DNA of 43,481 nucleotides, from NCBI RefSeq assembly GCF_002964845.1, contig NZ_KZ672957.1, positions 53,257 to 96,737 of the forward strand, written 5' to 3'. A program made the position numbers and the translations under genes. Source of the DNA: Thermus tenuipuniceus. Lineage in GTDB: Bacteria > Deinococcota > Deinococci > Deinococcales > Thermaceae. Positions 1 to 8,417 of this stretch are shown piece by piece (the stretch's first letter is position 1; each line of letters opens with the position of its first letter). The notes beneath the pieces are model-generated. The model did not search any database. It saw only the letters and a program-made list of their open reading frames with translations, and was not told where the DNA came from.

Positions 1-1503
1 GCTGGCCAGCTTGCCGGCGGCGTCCAGGAAGGCCAGGGCCGAGGCCTCAATGATGTCGGGGGATACCCCCACCCCCACCGCCTGGAGCTCCCCCAGGCGG
101 AGCCTCACCGTCACCTGGCCCAGGGCCTCGGTGGAACCCGTGATGGCCTCCACCCGGTAGAGCTCCAGCTCGGGCCTGAGGCCGATGGCCTCCTGGATGG
201 CCTTGTACACGGCGTCCACCGGCCCATCCCCGGTGTGCGTGGCCACCCTTTCCCCATCCGGGGTCCTCACCTTCACCGTGGCCGTGGGCAGGAGGCCGGA
301 GCCCGAGAAGAACTGCACGTGCTCCAGGGCGAAGAATTGGGAAGCGGGCCCCCGTTCGCTTTCCACCAGGGCCTGAAGTTCCTCGGCGGACAAAGGTCCT
401 TTCTTCTCGGCGATCTCCTTGAAGCGGGAGAAGAGCACCTTAAGCTGCTCCTCCGTAAGGTCCTTATAGCCCAGGTCCTCGAGGGCCTTCTTGAAGGCCG
501 CCCGCCCGGAGTGCTTGCCCAGCACGATCACCGCGGGGCGCCGGCCGATAAGCTCGGCGTCCATGATCTCGTAGGTGGAGCGGTGCTTCAGGACGCCATC
601 CTGGTGGATCCCCGACTCGTGGGCGAAGGCGTTGTCCCCCACGATGGCCTTGTTGGGGGGCACGGGCATGCCGGTGTAGCGCTCCACCAGGCGGGAGACC
701 CGGTAGATCTCCCGAGTGTTGATCTGGGTTTTGGCCTTGTACCAGTCCCGGCGCACGTAAAGGGCCATGACCACCTCCTCCAAGGAGGTGTTCCCCGCCC
801 GCTCCCCGATGCCGTTCACCGTGCACTCCACCTGCCCCGCCCCGTTCTCGATCCCCGCCAGGGCGTTGGCCGTGGCCAGGCCCAGGTCGTCGTGGGTGTG
901 GGTGGAGATGATCACGTCCCGGCCCCGCACCACCTCGTCGCGGATACGGCGGATGAGGGCCCCGTACTCCCCAGGAGTGCCGTAGCCCGTGGTGTCGGGG
1001 ATGTTGACCGTGGTGGCCCCGGCCTCGATGGCCACCTCGTAGAGCCCTTTCACGAACTCCCAGTCCGCCCGCATCACGTCCTGGGCGCTAAACTCCACGT
1101 CATCCACGTAGCGCCGGGCGTAGCGGACCATCCGGTCCGCCATCTCCAGGACCTCCTCCTCGGTCTTCCTCAGCATGTGCTCCAGGTGGATCTTGGAAGC
1201 CGAGGTGAAGACGTGGATACGGGGTTTCTCCGCCCGCTCCAGGGCTTTGGCCGCTTGGTCGATGTCCAGGGTGTGGGTGCGGGCCAGGGCAGCGATGATG
1301 GGGCCCCTTACCTCCTCAGCGATCCGCCTTACCGCCTCAAACTCCAAGGGCCCGGATACGGGGAAGCCCGCCTCGATGATGTCCACGTTGAGCCGGGCCA
1401 GGGCGTGGGCGATCTCCAGCTTCTGGTCCAGGGAAAGGGCCACCCCTGGGCTCTGCTCCCCATCCCTAAGCGTGGTGTCAAAGATGCGGATGTGCCTCTC
1501 CAT
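1..1503 (-). CDS. leuA: 2-isopropylmalate synthase (3' end cut by window edge)
   Basis: Condenses acetyl-CoA with 2-oxoisovalerate, the first committed step of leucine synthesis. The visible 501 residues run from an ATG at 1503, preceded by a GGGAGGGAG ribosome site. The HMGL-like TIM barrel opens with FDTTLRDGEQSPG (residues 8-20), which carries a metal and substrate-binding site. The metal site HTHDDLG lies near residue 202. The C-terminal part at 1-400 is the usual allosteric dimer domain, through which leucine inhibits the family. The stop codon is beyond the left edge; family length suggests only about 20 residues are missing. It follows ilvC by 56 bases and is probably the last visible gene of the ilvBNC operon, separated from it by a GC hairpin. 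The family and start are near certain. Confidence 0.95.
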   Translation of the reverse strand, partial: MERHIRIFDTTLRDGEQSPGVALSLDQKLEIAHALARLNVDIIEAGFPVSGPLEFEAVRRIAEEVRGPIIAALARTHTLDIDQAAKALERAEKPRIHVFTSASKIHLEHMLRKTEEEVLEMADRMVRYARRYVDDVEFSAQDVMRADWEFVKGLYEVAIEAGATTVNIPDTTGYGTPGEYGALIRRIRDEVVRGRDVIISTHTHDDLGLATANALAGIENGAGQVECTVNGIGERAGNTSLEEVVMALYVRRDWYKAKTQINTREIYRVSRLVERYTGMPVPPNKAIVGDNAFAHESGIHQDGVLKHRSTYEIMDAELIGRRPAVIVLGKHSGRAAFKKALEDLGYKDLTEEQLKVLFSRFKEIAEKKGPLSAEELQALVESERGPASQFFALEHVQFFSGSGLLPTATVKVRTPDGERVATHTGDGPVDAVYKAIQEAIGLRPELELYRVEAITGSTEALGQVTVRLRLGELQAVGVGVSPDIIEASALAFLDAAGKLAS

Positions 1504-1527
1504 TTCTCCCTCCCTAAAAACGCACCA

Positions 1528-1547
1528 GGCCCCCCACCCGGGGGGCC
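1528..1547 (-). terminator. GC hairpin between ilvC and leuA
   Basis: A perfect 8-bp stem (GGCCCCCC / GGGGGGCC) with a 4-base loop sits between the ilvC stop and the leuA ribosome site. On the coding (minus) strand the T run begins only 7 bases after the stem (TGGTGCGTTTTT), so termination may be partial, which would lower leuA relative to ilvBNC. On the plus strand the stem is followed directly by TTTTT, so it would stop antisense transcription efficiently. There is no room here for a separate leader peptide. Confidence 0.6.
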
Positions 1548-1559
1548 TTTTTGCCCAAG

Positions 1560-2573
1560 CTAGCCTACCTCCTCCAATACCCTTGCCCGCAGGAAGGGCA
1601 TCATGGCCCGAAGCCTCGCCCCCACCTCCTCGAGGGGATGCGCCTTCCAGCGCTTGCGGTTCGCCTCCAGGACCGGCTGGCCCACCTGGTTTTCCAGCAT
1701 CCACTCCCGGGCGAACTCCCCGGACTGGATCTGCCGGAGGATCTCCCGCATGCGCCGCTTGGTCTCCTCCACCGGCACCGAGACCTCCCCCCGGGTGTAG
1801 TCCCCGTACTCCGCGGTGTTGGAGATGGAGTAGCGCATCCCGGCAAAGCCCGCCTCGTAGATGAGGTCCACGATCAGCTTCACCTCGTGCACGGTCTCAA
1901 AGTAGGCCATCTCCGGAGGGTAGCCCGCCTCCACCAGGGTTTCAAACCCCGCCTGGATGAGCCGGGTAAGCCCCCCGCACAGCACCGCCTGCTCCCCGAA
2001 GAGGTCGGTTTCCGTCTCGTCCTTGAAGGTGGTGGGGATGACCCCCGCCCGGGCCGCCCCTATAGCCTTGGCGTAGGCCAAGGCGGTGGGGAAGGCCGAA
2101 CCCGAGGCGTCCTGGTGCACGGCCACCAGAGCCGGCACCCCGCTTCCCTTCACGTACTCGCTCCGCACCAGGTGGCCAGGGCCCTTGGGGGCCACCATCC
2201 ACACGTCCAGGTCCCTCCTGGGCTTGATCTGACCGAAGTGGATGTTGAAACCGTGGGCAAAGGCCAAGGCCGCCCCCTCCTTCAGGTTGGGCTCCACCTC
2301 CTCCCGGTAGACCTTCCCCTGGGTCTCATCGGGGAGGAGGACCATGACGATGTCCGCCTCCCGTACCGCCTCGGCCACGGAAAGGACCCTAAGGCCCATG
2401 GCCTCCGCCTTGGCGGCGCTTTTAGACCCCGGCCTAAGGCCCACCCGCACATCCACCCCCGAGTCCTTGAGGTTAAGGGCGTGGGCGTGCCCTTGTGAGC
2501 CGAAGCCCAGCACCGCCACCCTCTTGCCTTGGATGAAGCCTAGGTCCGCGTCGTGCTCGTAGTAGATCTTCAT
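1560..2573 (-). CDS. ilvC: ketol-acid reductoisomerase (NADP+)
   Basis: Isomerises and reduces 2-acetolactate (or acetohydroxybutyrate) to the dihydroxy acid, the second common step of valine, leucine and isoleucine synthesis. The 337 residues match the short class I enzyme. The N-terminal Rossmann domain carries [10 protein letters not shown] near residues 23-32, and the all-helical C-terminal domain supplies Mg-binding acidic residues (for example [12 protein letters not shown]). Start ATG at 2573 overlaps the ilvN stop in an ATGA junction and is preceded by GGGAGGCGGT, so translation is coupled to ilvN. The gene order ilvB-ilvN-ilvC is typical. No anomalies were seen. Confidence 0.97.
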   Translation of the reverse strand: MKIYYEHDADLGFIQGKRVAVLGFGSQGHAHALNLKDSGVDVRVGLRPGSKSAAKAEAMGLRVLSVAEAVREADIVMVLLPDETQGKVYREEVEPNLKEGAALAFAHGFNIHFGQIKPRRDLDVWMVAPKGPGHLVRSEYVKGSGVPALVAVHQDASGSAFPTALAYAKAIGAARAGVIPTTFKDETETDLFGEQAVLCGGLTRLIQAGFETLVEAGYPPEMAYFETVHEVKLIVDLIYEAGFAGMRYSISNTAEYGDYTRGEVSVPVEETKRRMREILRQIQSGEFAREWMLENQVGQPVLEANRKRWKAHPLEEVGARLRAMMPFLRARVLEEVG

Positions 2574-3082
2574 ACCGCCTCCCGTTTTTCCCTGACCTTG
2601 AGGGTACGCTCCCCTCGGCTCATGGCCACCGCTCCGGTGCGCATGACCTCGAGGATCCCGTAAGGCCTTAGGGCCTCGATGAAGGAGTCTATCTTCTTGG
2701 AGTCCCCGGTGAGCTCCAGGATCAGGCTCTTCTGGGCCACGTCCACCACCCGGGCCCGGAAGGCCTCCTGGATGTCCTTCACCGCCAATCTCTCCTCCAC
2801 CCCCGCCACGTGGACCTTCACCAAGGCTAACTCCCGCTCCACGTGGGGCTCGGAGTGGTCGGTGACCTTCAAGACCTCAATCAGGCGGTTCAGCTGTTTT
2901 TCCACTTGCTCCAGGGTGTGGTCGTCCCCGGAAACCACCAGGCTGATGCGGGAAAGCCCCGGCACGTGGGTGGTCCCCACCGCCAGGCTCTCCAGGTTGA
3001 AGCCCCGGCGGGCGAAAAGGCCCGTGATGCGGTTCAAGACCCGGGGGTGGTCCTGCACCAAGACCGAGATCACGTGCCTCAC
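2570..3082 (-). CDS. ilvN: acetolactate synthase, small (regulatory) subunit
   Basis: Regulatory subunit of acetohydroxyacid synthase, which confers valine feedback inhibition and raises catalytic activity of IlvB. The 170-residue protein begins with an ACT domain ([18 protein letters not shown] near residues 10-27) and continues with the usual C-terminal ALS_ss domain. I chose the GTG at 3082 because it gives the family N-terminus MRHVISVLV and makes a 4-base GTGA overlap with the ilvB stop. The open frame extends upstream to 3364, but that part lies wholly inside ilvB and has no family resemblance. Confidence 0.95.
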   Translation of the reverse strand: MRHVISVLVQDHPRVLNRITGLFARRGFNLESLAVGTTHVPGLSRISLVVSGDDHTLEQVEKQLNRLIEVLKVTDHSEPHVERELALVKVHVAGVEERLAVKDIQEAFRARVVDVAQKSLILELTGDSKKIDSFIEALRPYGILEVMRTGAVAMSRGERTLKVREKREAV

Positions 3083-4767
3083 GCCTCCACCTCCTCCCTT
3101 TCCGCCGGGTGCTCGAGGATCATGTCCTCCGCAGCCCCTCCAGCAGGGATCATGGGGAAGACCCCTTCCTCGTGGTAGACCTTGAACTCGGCCACCACGG
3201 GGCCATCGGCGTTCAAGACCGCCTCCACCCCCTTCATGAGGTCCTCCTTGCGCTCCACCCTGACCCCCTTGATGCCGTAGGCCTCTGCCAGGCGGGCGAA
3301 ATCGGGGTTGGAGTCCGCCAGATACACCTCGGAGTAGCGCCGGGCGTGGAAGAGGTCCTGCCACTGGCGCACCATCCCCAGATAGCCGTTATTCAGAACC
3401 ACCACCTTCACATCCAGCTTGTACTTGACCAAGGTGGCCAGCTCCTGCAGGGTCATCTGGAAGGAGCCATCCCCGTCAAAGTCGATGACCAGCTCCTCGG
3501 GCCGGGCCACCTTGGCCCCGATGGCGAAGGGCAGGCCCACCCCCATGGTGCCAAGCCCCCCCGAGGTGATGAAGCTCCTGGGCCGGGCCACGGGGAAGAA
3601 CTGGGCGGCGAACATCTGGTGCTGCCCCACCCCGGTGGTGACGATGGCATGCCCCCCCGTGGCCTCGGCGAAGGCCTTGATGACCTCTTGGCTTTGCAGG
3701 TAAGGCTTAGGCTTCCAGCGCAAGGGGTGGCGGGTGCGCCACTCCTCCAGTTGCCGCCACCAGGCGGCCAGCTTCAGGGGCTTGGCCCCCTTCAGGAGTT
3801 CCCGCAGGACCTGCCGGGCATCCCCCACGATGGGAATGTGGGTGCGCACCACCTTACCGATCTCCGCGGGGTCGATGTCCACGTGGATGATGGTGTGGGC
3901 GTGGGGAGCAAAGCGGGAAACCTTCCCCGTAACCCGGTCATCAAAGCGCAAACCGATGGCCAGGATCACATCCGCATGGTGGATGGCCCGGTTGGCGGCC
4001 ACGGTGCCGTGCATTCCCGGCATCCCCAGCCAAAGGGGGTGGTTCCCCGGGAAGGCCCCCAGGCCCATGAGGGTGGTGATCACGGGGATCCCCGTCCGCT
4101 CGGCAAAGGCCAGAAACTCCCCGTGGGCGTGCTGGGCCCCACCCCCCACCATGAGGATGGGCCTTTCCGCCTTTTCCAGGGCATCCAGGGCCCGTTCGAT
4201 CTGCTTGGGGTGGCCCTTGGTGGTGGGTTTGTAACCGGGAAGGTCCAGCTCCACGTCAAAGGTACCGGCGAATTCCGCCAGCTGCACATCCTTGGGCAGA
4301 TCGATCAGCACCGGCCCCGGCCTCCCGCTGGAGGCGATGTGGAAAGCCTCCCGCACCACCCGGGGGATGTCGTTCACCTCCTGCACCAGGTAGTTGTGCT
4401 TGGTGATGGGCATGGTCACCCCGGTGACGTCCGCCTCCTGGAAGGCGTCGGTACCGATCAAGGCCCGGGGGACGTTCCCGGTGATGGCCACCACCGGGGT
4501 GGAGTCCATGAAGGCATCCGCCAGGCCGGTCACCAGGTTCAAAGCCCCGGGACCGCTGGTGGCCATCACCACCCCCACCCGGCCCGAGGCCCGGGCATAG
4601 GCGGTGGCGGCGTGGACTCCCCCCTGCTCGTGCCGCACCAGGATGTGGCGGATGGGACTGTCATACAGGGCGTCGTAGGTGGGCATGATGGCCCCACCCG
4701 GGTGGCCGAAGATGACCTCCACCCCTTCCCGCTCCAGCGCCTTCAAAAGTGCCTCCGCTCCCTTCAT
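3079..4767 (-). CDS. ilvB: acetolactate synthase, large (catalytic) subunit
   Basis: ThDP- and FAD-dependent enzyme that condenses two pyruvates to 2-acetolactate, or pyruvate with 2-oxobutyrate. The 562 residues show the expected order: an N-terminal ThDP pyrimidine-binding domain with GHPGGAIMP and the RHEQ glutamate that activates the cofactor, a central FAD-type domain, and a C-terminal PP domain with the GDGSF...NNGYLG metal/diphosphate motif. Start ATG at 4767 follows AGGAGGGGG. The gene lies directly behind an attenuator hairpin and is the first structural gene of the ilvBNC-leuA operon. Confidence 0.97.
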   Translation of the reverse strand: MKGAEALLKALEREGVEVIFGHPGGAIMPTYDALYDSPIRHILVRHEQGGVHAATAYARASGRVGVVMATSGPGALNLVTGLADAFMDSTPVVAITGNVPRALIGTDAFQEADVTGVTMPITKHNYLVQEVNDIPRVVREAFHIASSGRPGPVLIDLPKDVQLAEFAGTFDVELDLPGYKPTTKGHPKQIERALDALEKAERPILMVGGGAQHAHGEFLAFAERTGIPVITTLMGLGAFPGNHPLWLGMPGMHGTVAANRAIHHADVILAIGLRFDDRVTGKVSRFAPHAHTIIHVDIDPAEIGKVVRTHIPIVGDARQVLRELLKGAKPLKLAAWWRQLEEWRTRHPLRWKPKPYLQSQEVIKAFAEATGGHAIVTTGVGQHQMFAAQFFPVARPRSFITSGGLGTMGVGLPFAIGAKVARPEELVIDFDGDGSFQMTLQELATLVKYKLDVKVVVLNNGYLGMVRQWQDLFHARRYSEVYLADSNPDFARLAEAYGIKGVRVERKEDLMKGVEAVLNADGPVVAEFKVYHEEGVFPMIPAGGAAEDMILEHPAEREEVEA

Positions 4768-4781
4768 CTCCCCCTCCTAAA

Positions 4782-4814
4782 CCAAAACCCCCCGGGTTCT
4801 CCGGGGGGTTTTGG
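4782..4814 (-). terminator. attenuator terminator hairpin before ilvB
   Basis: A 14-bp stem with a 5-base loop: on the minus strand CCAAAACCCCCCGG pairs with CCGGGGGGTTTTGG, followed by TTTAGG. It begins 15 bases after the leader peptide stop codon and ends just before the ilvB ribosome site. The 5' arm contains ACCCCCCG, the exact complement of CGGGGGGT at 4839-4846 inside the leader peptide gene. A competing antiterminator helix is therefore possible, and this fits classical amino acid attenuation. Confidence 0.8.
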
Positions 4815-4829
4815 ATGCGCCCTACAACG

Positions 4830-4898
4830 CTACACCCTACCCCCCGCCGGCCCTACGATTAGGACCAGGCCTAGGGATAGGACGAGGCCGAAGCGCAT
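4830..4898 (-). CDS. ilv operon leader peptide (attenuator)
   Basis: A 22-residue open frame between the promoter and the terminator hairpin. Residues 5-15 read LVLSLGLVLIV, and 10 of the 22 residues are Leu, Val or Ile, the end products of the operon. Three of the five leucines use CTA, which looks uncommon in the surrounding genes. The last codons (GCG GGG GGT) contain CGGGGGGT, which can pair with the 5' arm of the terminator. A ribosome stalled on the Leu/Val/Ile codons would leave this segment free to form the antiterminator, while one at the stop codon would cover it and let the terminator form. The start lies about 4 bases from the predicted transcription start, so the peptide would be read from an almost leaderless mRNA. 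Peptide and mechanism are inferred from sequence. Confidence 0.78.
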   Translation of the reverse strand: MRFGLVLSLGLVLIVGPAGGRV

Positions 4899-4908
4899 CT
4901 TGGGCTTT

Positions 4909-4937
4909 ATCCTAGCCCCCTTTGTGAAGGGTGTCAA
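4909..4937 (-). promoter_or_regulatory. ilvBNC promoter
   Basis: On the minus strand TTGACA (4937-4932, perfect -35) is separated by exactly 17 bases from TAGGAT (4914-4909, -10). Transcription should start near 4902, about 4 bases before the leader peptide ATG at 4898. This is among the best consensus promoters in the window. Confidence 0.8.
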
Positions 4938-5502
4938 GAGCCCAGGCGGCGGGCGATGGCGGCTATGGCCACCCGTGCGTGCTCCCGGCCGTTTTCGATA
5001 AACACCGTGCGGGTGTCCGGCCCAAAGGCACTGGAGCCGATGGCGAAGAGCCCCTTGCGCGAGGTTTCCCATTCCGGGGAAAGCCAGGGTTTCTCCCCCT
5101 CGTAGCGCACCCCGGCCCCCCTAAGGAGATGGTCTTCCGCCCGGTAGCCAATCTGGACCAGGACGAAGTCGGCCTCCAAGAACTCATCCCCTTGGGGTCT
5201 TTCCAGGACGAGGCCTTCCCGGGTAATGGCCTTTACCCTGGCCTCCATCACCGCCAGAATGCTTCCCTCCTTCGCCCGGTTCTCGAAGTCGGGAAGAAGC
5301 CAGTACTTCACGCTGGGGCGCACCCACTTGCCCCGGTGGACCAAGGCCACCTGGGCTCCGCCCCGGTACAGGTCCAAGGCCACCTCCACCGCGGAGTTGC
5401 TTCCCCCCACCACCGCCATCTTGCGGCCGAAGAAGGGGGCTGCCTCCTCGTAACGGTACAGCACGTGCGGCAGGTCCTCCCCCGGCACCCCTAGGCGGTT
5501 AG

Positions 5503-5508
5503 GGTTCC
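5503..5508. repeat. target site duplication, copy 1 (copy 2 at 5757-5762)
   Basis: GGTTCC here and at 5757-5762 directly flanks the MITE-like element. Only one copy is needed to rebuild the uninterrupted YpdA-like reading frame, which is direct evidence that it arose on insertion. Confidence 0.85.
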
Positions 5509-5756
5509 TCAAAACTTGCACCTCCTGAATACCCCGCATAAACAATGCTTTTCCCCCGAAGGGGGAGGCCAGCGGTCCAACTTGCTGTGCTAGGGCCTGG
5601 GCGGAGGTGAGGGGTTGGCGGGAGGGCCAGGAGGGCCCAGAGGGGAGACTGGGCCGTTTGGGTCATTACGCCCTTCATCCGAGGGAACCCGGCGGCCCTT
5701 TTCAAGTGGTCCCCTGGCGCATGGGTATGCGGGGGGTGGATAAGTGCAAGTTTTGA
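5509..5756. mobile_element. 248-bp MITE-like non-autonomous transposon
   Basis: The ends are perfect 13-bp inverted repeats, TCAAAACTTGCAC at 5509-5521 and its complement at 5744-5756. Further in, both ends share CCCCGCATA (5532-5540 and, inverted, 5726-5734) and then ATGC, so an imperfect terminal repeat of about 40 bp is evident. The element is flanked by direct GGTTCC copies (6 bp). It is too short for a transposase and has no convincing gene, so it would need a transposase supplied in trans. Its interior contains small GC hairpins. I could not assign an IS family. Confidence 0.85.
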
Positions 5757-6189
5757 GGTTCCCGAAGTAGCCCGTGGCCACCACCACGTACCGGGCAGGG
5801 AAGGCCTTCTCCCCAAACCGGTCCCGGGCCAAGACCTGGAAGGCCCCCTCCTCCCCTTGGATGCCCACCGCCTCCGTGTAGGTGAGCACCCGAAGCCCCT
5901 CCCTTTCCGCCACCCTTTGGTAGTAAAGGAGCGCCTCGAGGCGGGTGGGCTTGGGCCCCTGGGACACCAGGGGATGGCCCCCGATCTCGATGTTTTTGGA
6001 CTCGGAGAAGAAGACCATCTGCCGGGGAAAGCGGTAGAGGGTCTCCGCCACCGTGCCCCTTTCCAGGACCAGGTGGCTTAAGCCCTGGCGCTTGGCCTCG
6101 AGGGCCGCCGCCAGACCCACGGGCCCAGCCCCCACGATGAGCACGTCCACCATGCCCCCCAGTCTACGCCGTCATGTAAACTCCTTCCC

Positions 6190-6933
6190 ATGGAGTGGCT
6201 CACGAGCCCCGAGGTCTGGATCGCCTTCCTCACCCTCACGGTGCTGGAGGTGGTCCTGGGCGTGGACAACGTGATCTTCATCAGCATCCTGGCCGCCAAA
6301 CTTCCCAAAGAGGCGCAGGAGCGGGCCCGGGTCATCGGCATCTCCCTGGCCGCGGTGACCCGGATCCTCTTCCTCCTCTCCATCGCCTGGATCATGGCCC
6401 TGAAAAAGCCCCTCTTCACCCTCTTGGGCCATGAGGTCACCGGAAAGGACCTGGTGCTGATCGCCGGGGGGCTTTTTCTCCTCTACAAGTCGGTGCGGGA
6501 GATCCACGAAAAGCTGGAGGGGGAATCCGGCCACGCGGCCAAGCGGGTGGCCCCTTCCTTTGCCGCGGTGATCGGCCAGGTCCTCCTCCTGGACATCGTC
6601 TTCTCCATCGACTCCGTGATCACCGCCGTGGGCCTCACCCCCTACGTCCCGGTGATGGTGGCCGCCATCCTCACCTCGGTGGCGGTGATGCTACTAGCCT
6701 CCAAAAGCATCTACGCCTTCGTGAACCAGCACCCCACGGTGAAGATGCTGGCCCTCGCCTTCCTCCTCCTCATCGGCTTTACCCTGGTGGCCGAGGGCAC
6801 CGGGGTGCACATCCCCAAGGGGTACATCTACTTCGCCATGGGCTTCGCCGTGCTGGTGGAGTGGCTAAACCTTCGTGCGGGGCTTAGGGGGCAACCCGTC
6901 AAGCTCCACGAGCCTTACGAGGAGGAGGCGTAA
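6190..6933 (+). CDS. TerC family integral membrane protein
   Basis: A 247-residue membrane protein of the TerC/YgdQ family (PF03741), whose members are linked to metal ion (Mn, tellurite) homeostasis. About seven hydrophobic segments are visible. Conserved acidic intramembrane motifs occur at [11 protein letters not shown] (TM1) and [12 protein letters not shown] (mid-protein), as in family members. The start is 36 bases from the divergent YpdA-like gene. No ribosome site precedes the ATG, so a leaderless transcript is possible. fumC follows after 20 bases and sodA after that. A manganese link with the MnSOD gene is tempting but only an inference. Confidence 0.9.
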   Translation: MEWLTSPEVWIAFLTLTVLEVVLGVDNVIFISILAAKLPKEAQERARVIGISLAAVTRILFLLSIAWIMALKKPLFTLLGHEVTGKDLVLIAGGLFLLYKSVREIHEKLEGESGHAAKRVAPSFAAVIGQVLLLDIVFSIDSVITAVGLTPYVPVMVAAILTSVAVMLLASKSIYAFVNQHPTVKMLALAFLLLIGFTLVAEGTGVHIPKGYIYFAMGFAVLVEWLNLRAGLRGQPVKLHEPYEEEA

Positions 6934-6953
6934 AATCGGGCTGGAGGTGCGGT

Positions 6954-8351
6954 ATGGAATACCGGATCGAGCGGGACACCATGGGCGAGGTCAAGGTACC
7001 GGCGGACCGCTACTGGGGCGCCCAGACCCAGCGTTCCTTAGAGCACTTCAAGATCGGCGCCTGGCGCTTCCGCATGCCCTTGGAGGTGATCCGCGCCTAC
7101 GGCATGCTGAAGAAAGCGGCGGCCAGAGCCAACCTGGAGCTGGGGGAGCTACCCGAGGAGATCGCCAAGGCCATCATCCAGGCGGCGGAGGAGGTGATGG
7201 CCGGAAAGCTGGACGACCACTTCCCCCTGGTGGTCTTCCAGACGGGAAGCGGCACCCAGACCAACATGAACGTGAACGAGGTCATCGCCAACCGGGCCTC
7301 GGAGCTTCTGGGGAAGCCTCTGGGCTCCAAGTATGTTCACCCCAACGACCACGTGAACCGGGGCCAGAGCAGCAACGACACCTTTCCCACCGCCATGTAC
7401 GTGGCCGTGGCTTTGGCCCTCCACCAAAGGCTTTACCCAGCGGCGGAGGCCCTCATCGCCACCTTTGAGGAAAAGGCCAAGGCCTTTGACGGCATCGTGA
7501 AGGTGGGCCGCACCCACCTGATGGACGCGGTGCCCATCACCCTGGGGCAGGAGGTGGGGAGCTGGGCCGCCCAGCTTAGGAACACCCTGGCCACGGTAAA
7601 GGAAGCGGAAAAAGGCCTCTACAACCTGGCCATAGGGGGCACGGCGGTGGGCACGGGCCTGAACGCCCACCCCCGGTTCGGGGAACGGGTGGCCCACTAC
7701 CTGGCCGAGGAAACCGGCCTGCCCTTTAGGGTGGCGGAAAACCGCTTCGCCGCTTTGGCTGCCCACGACGAGTTGGTGCAGGTGATGGGGTCCTTGCGCA
7801 CCCTGGCCGGGGCCCTGATGAAAATCGGCAACGACATCCGCTGGCTGGCCTCGGGGCCCTACGGGGGCATCGGGGAGATCTTCATCCCCGCCAACGAGCC
7901 CGGGTCCTCCATCATGCCCGGCAAGGTGAACCCCACCCAGGTGGAGGCCCTCACCATGGTGGTGGTGCGGGTCTTTGGCAACGACCATGCCGTGGCCTTT
8001 GCCGGGAGCCAGGGGAACTTCCAGCTCAACGTCTACAAGCCGGTGATGGTGGACGCCGCCCTCGAGTCCATCAAGCTCCTGGCCGACGCCATGGAGTCCT
8101 TCAACGAGCACCTGGCCAAGGGCATCGAGCCTAACCTGGAGCGGATCGAGGAACACCTGCAGAAAAACCCCATGTTGGCCACCGCCTTGAACAAGGCCAT
8201 CGGCTACGACAAGGCGGCGGAGATCGTGAAGAAGGCCATCAAGGAGAAGAAGACCCTGAAGCAGGCCGCCTTGGAACTGGGCTACCTCTCGGAGGAGGAG
8301 TTTGACCGCATCGTGGTGCCCATGAAGCTGGCCAGGCCCCATGAGGGCTAA
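6954..8351 (+). CDS. fumC: fumarate hydratase, class II
   Basis: Reversible hydration of fumarate to malate in the TCA cycle; iron-independent homotetramer. The 465 residues carry the family motifs in order: [41 protein letters not shown] (catalytic His region) and the signature [13 protein letters not shown] with the catalytic Ser loop. Fumarase is preferred to aspartase because the overall sequence resembles the thermophilic FumC type. The ATG follows GGAGGTGCGGT. It lies 20 bases behind terC and is probably co-transcribed with it. Confidence 0.96.
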   Translation: MEYRIERDTMGEVKVPADRYWGAQTQRSLEHFKIGAWRFRMPLEVIRAYGMLKKAAARANLELGELPEEIAKAIIQAAEEVMAGKLDDHFPLVVFQTGSGTQTNMNVNEVIANRASELLGKPLGSKYVHPNDHVNRGQSSNDTFPTAMYVAVALALHQRLYPAAEALIATFEEKAKAFDGIVKVGRTHLMDAVPITLGQEVGSWAAQLRNTLATVKEAEKGLYNLAIGGTAVGTGLNAHPRFGERVAHYLAEETGLPFRVAENRFAALAAHDELVQVMGSLRTLAGALMKIGNDIRWLASGPYGGIGEIFIPANEPGSSIMPGKVNPTQVEALTMVVVRVFGNDHAVAFAGSQGNFQLNVYKPVMVDAALESIKLLADAMESFNEHLAKGIEPNLERIEEHLQKNPMLATALNKAIGYDKAAEIVKKAIKEKKTLKQAALELGYLSEEEFDRIVVPMKLARPHEG

Positions 8352-8362
8352 AACACAATGTG

Positions 8363-8408
8363 AAAGGACCCACTCCACCTGGGGGTAGGTCCTTTATAGT
8401 GGAGTGGG
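8363..8408 (+). promoter_or_regulatory. two mutually exclusive hairpins between fumC and sodA
   Basis: Stem A: AAAGGACC (8363-8370) pairs with GGTCCTTT (8388-8395), which could end fumC transcripts. Stem B: CCCACTCCAC (8369-8378) pairs perfectly with GTGGAGTGGG (8399-8408), whose last bases touch the sodA ribosome site GGGAGGTG (8406-8413). The stems interleave and share 8369-8370, so they compete or form a pseudoknot-like fold. Together they could couple fumC read-through to sodA translation. A simpler reading is a terminator next to a promoter. Confidence 0.5.
8395..8400 (+). promoter_or_regulatory. possible sodA -10 box
   Basis: TATAGT differs from TATAAT at one position and lies 17 bases before the sodA ATG. 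No convincing -35 is present at 16-18 bases upstream. If used, transcription would begin near 8407 and remove both hairpins from the sodA mRNA. Confidence 0.4.
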
Positions 8409-8417
8409 AGGTGCGGT

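Larger units (their letters stand above)
4934..6153 (-). pseudogene. YpdA-like FAD/NAD(P) disulfide reductase, split by an insertion
   Basis: The N-terminal part (5758-6153, about 132 residues) has a Rossmann FAD site (VLIVGAGPVGLAAALEA) and VVVATGYFGN. The C-terminal part (4934-5503, about 189 residues) continues NPNRLGVPGEDLPHV and has the NAD(P) site VVGGSNSAVEVALDL. Removing the 248-bp insertion plus one 6-bp duplicate joins the codons TTC GGG AAC CCT AAC and restores one frame of about 321 residues, the usual length for the YpdA family (bacillithiol disulfide reductase type). As it stands the gene encodes two fragments, 5590-6153 with a foreign proline-rich tail and 4934-5545 with a start supplied by the insert. 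Neither half is likely to work alone. The 3' end abuts the ilv promoter, whose -35 box lies over its last codon. Confidence 0.85.

Noticed and set aside
235-1563. Long open frame on the plus strand opposite leuA (442 codons)
   Set aside because: It is a shadow of leuA produced by GC-rich codon use: low-complexity His/Gly/Val/Pro-rich translation with no family motif. Similar long antisense frames opposite ilvB (3109-5001), infC-crotonase (12145-13917), glyS (18714-20441), fumC (7149-8378) and clpC were rejected for the same reason.
5590-5757. Proline-rich tail of the N-terminal YpdA-like fragment as a genuine domain
   Set aside because: It is translated from the inserted element in an arbitrary frame and ends within it.
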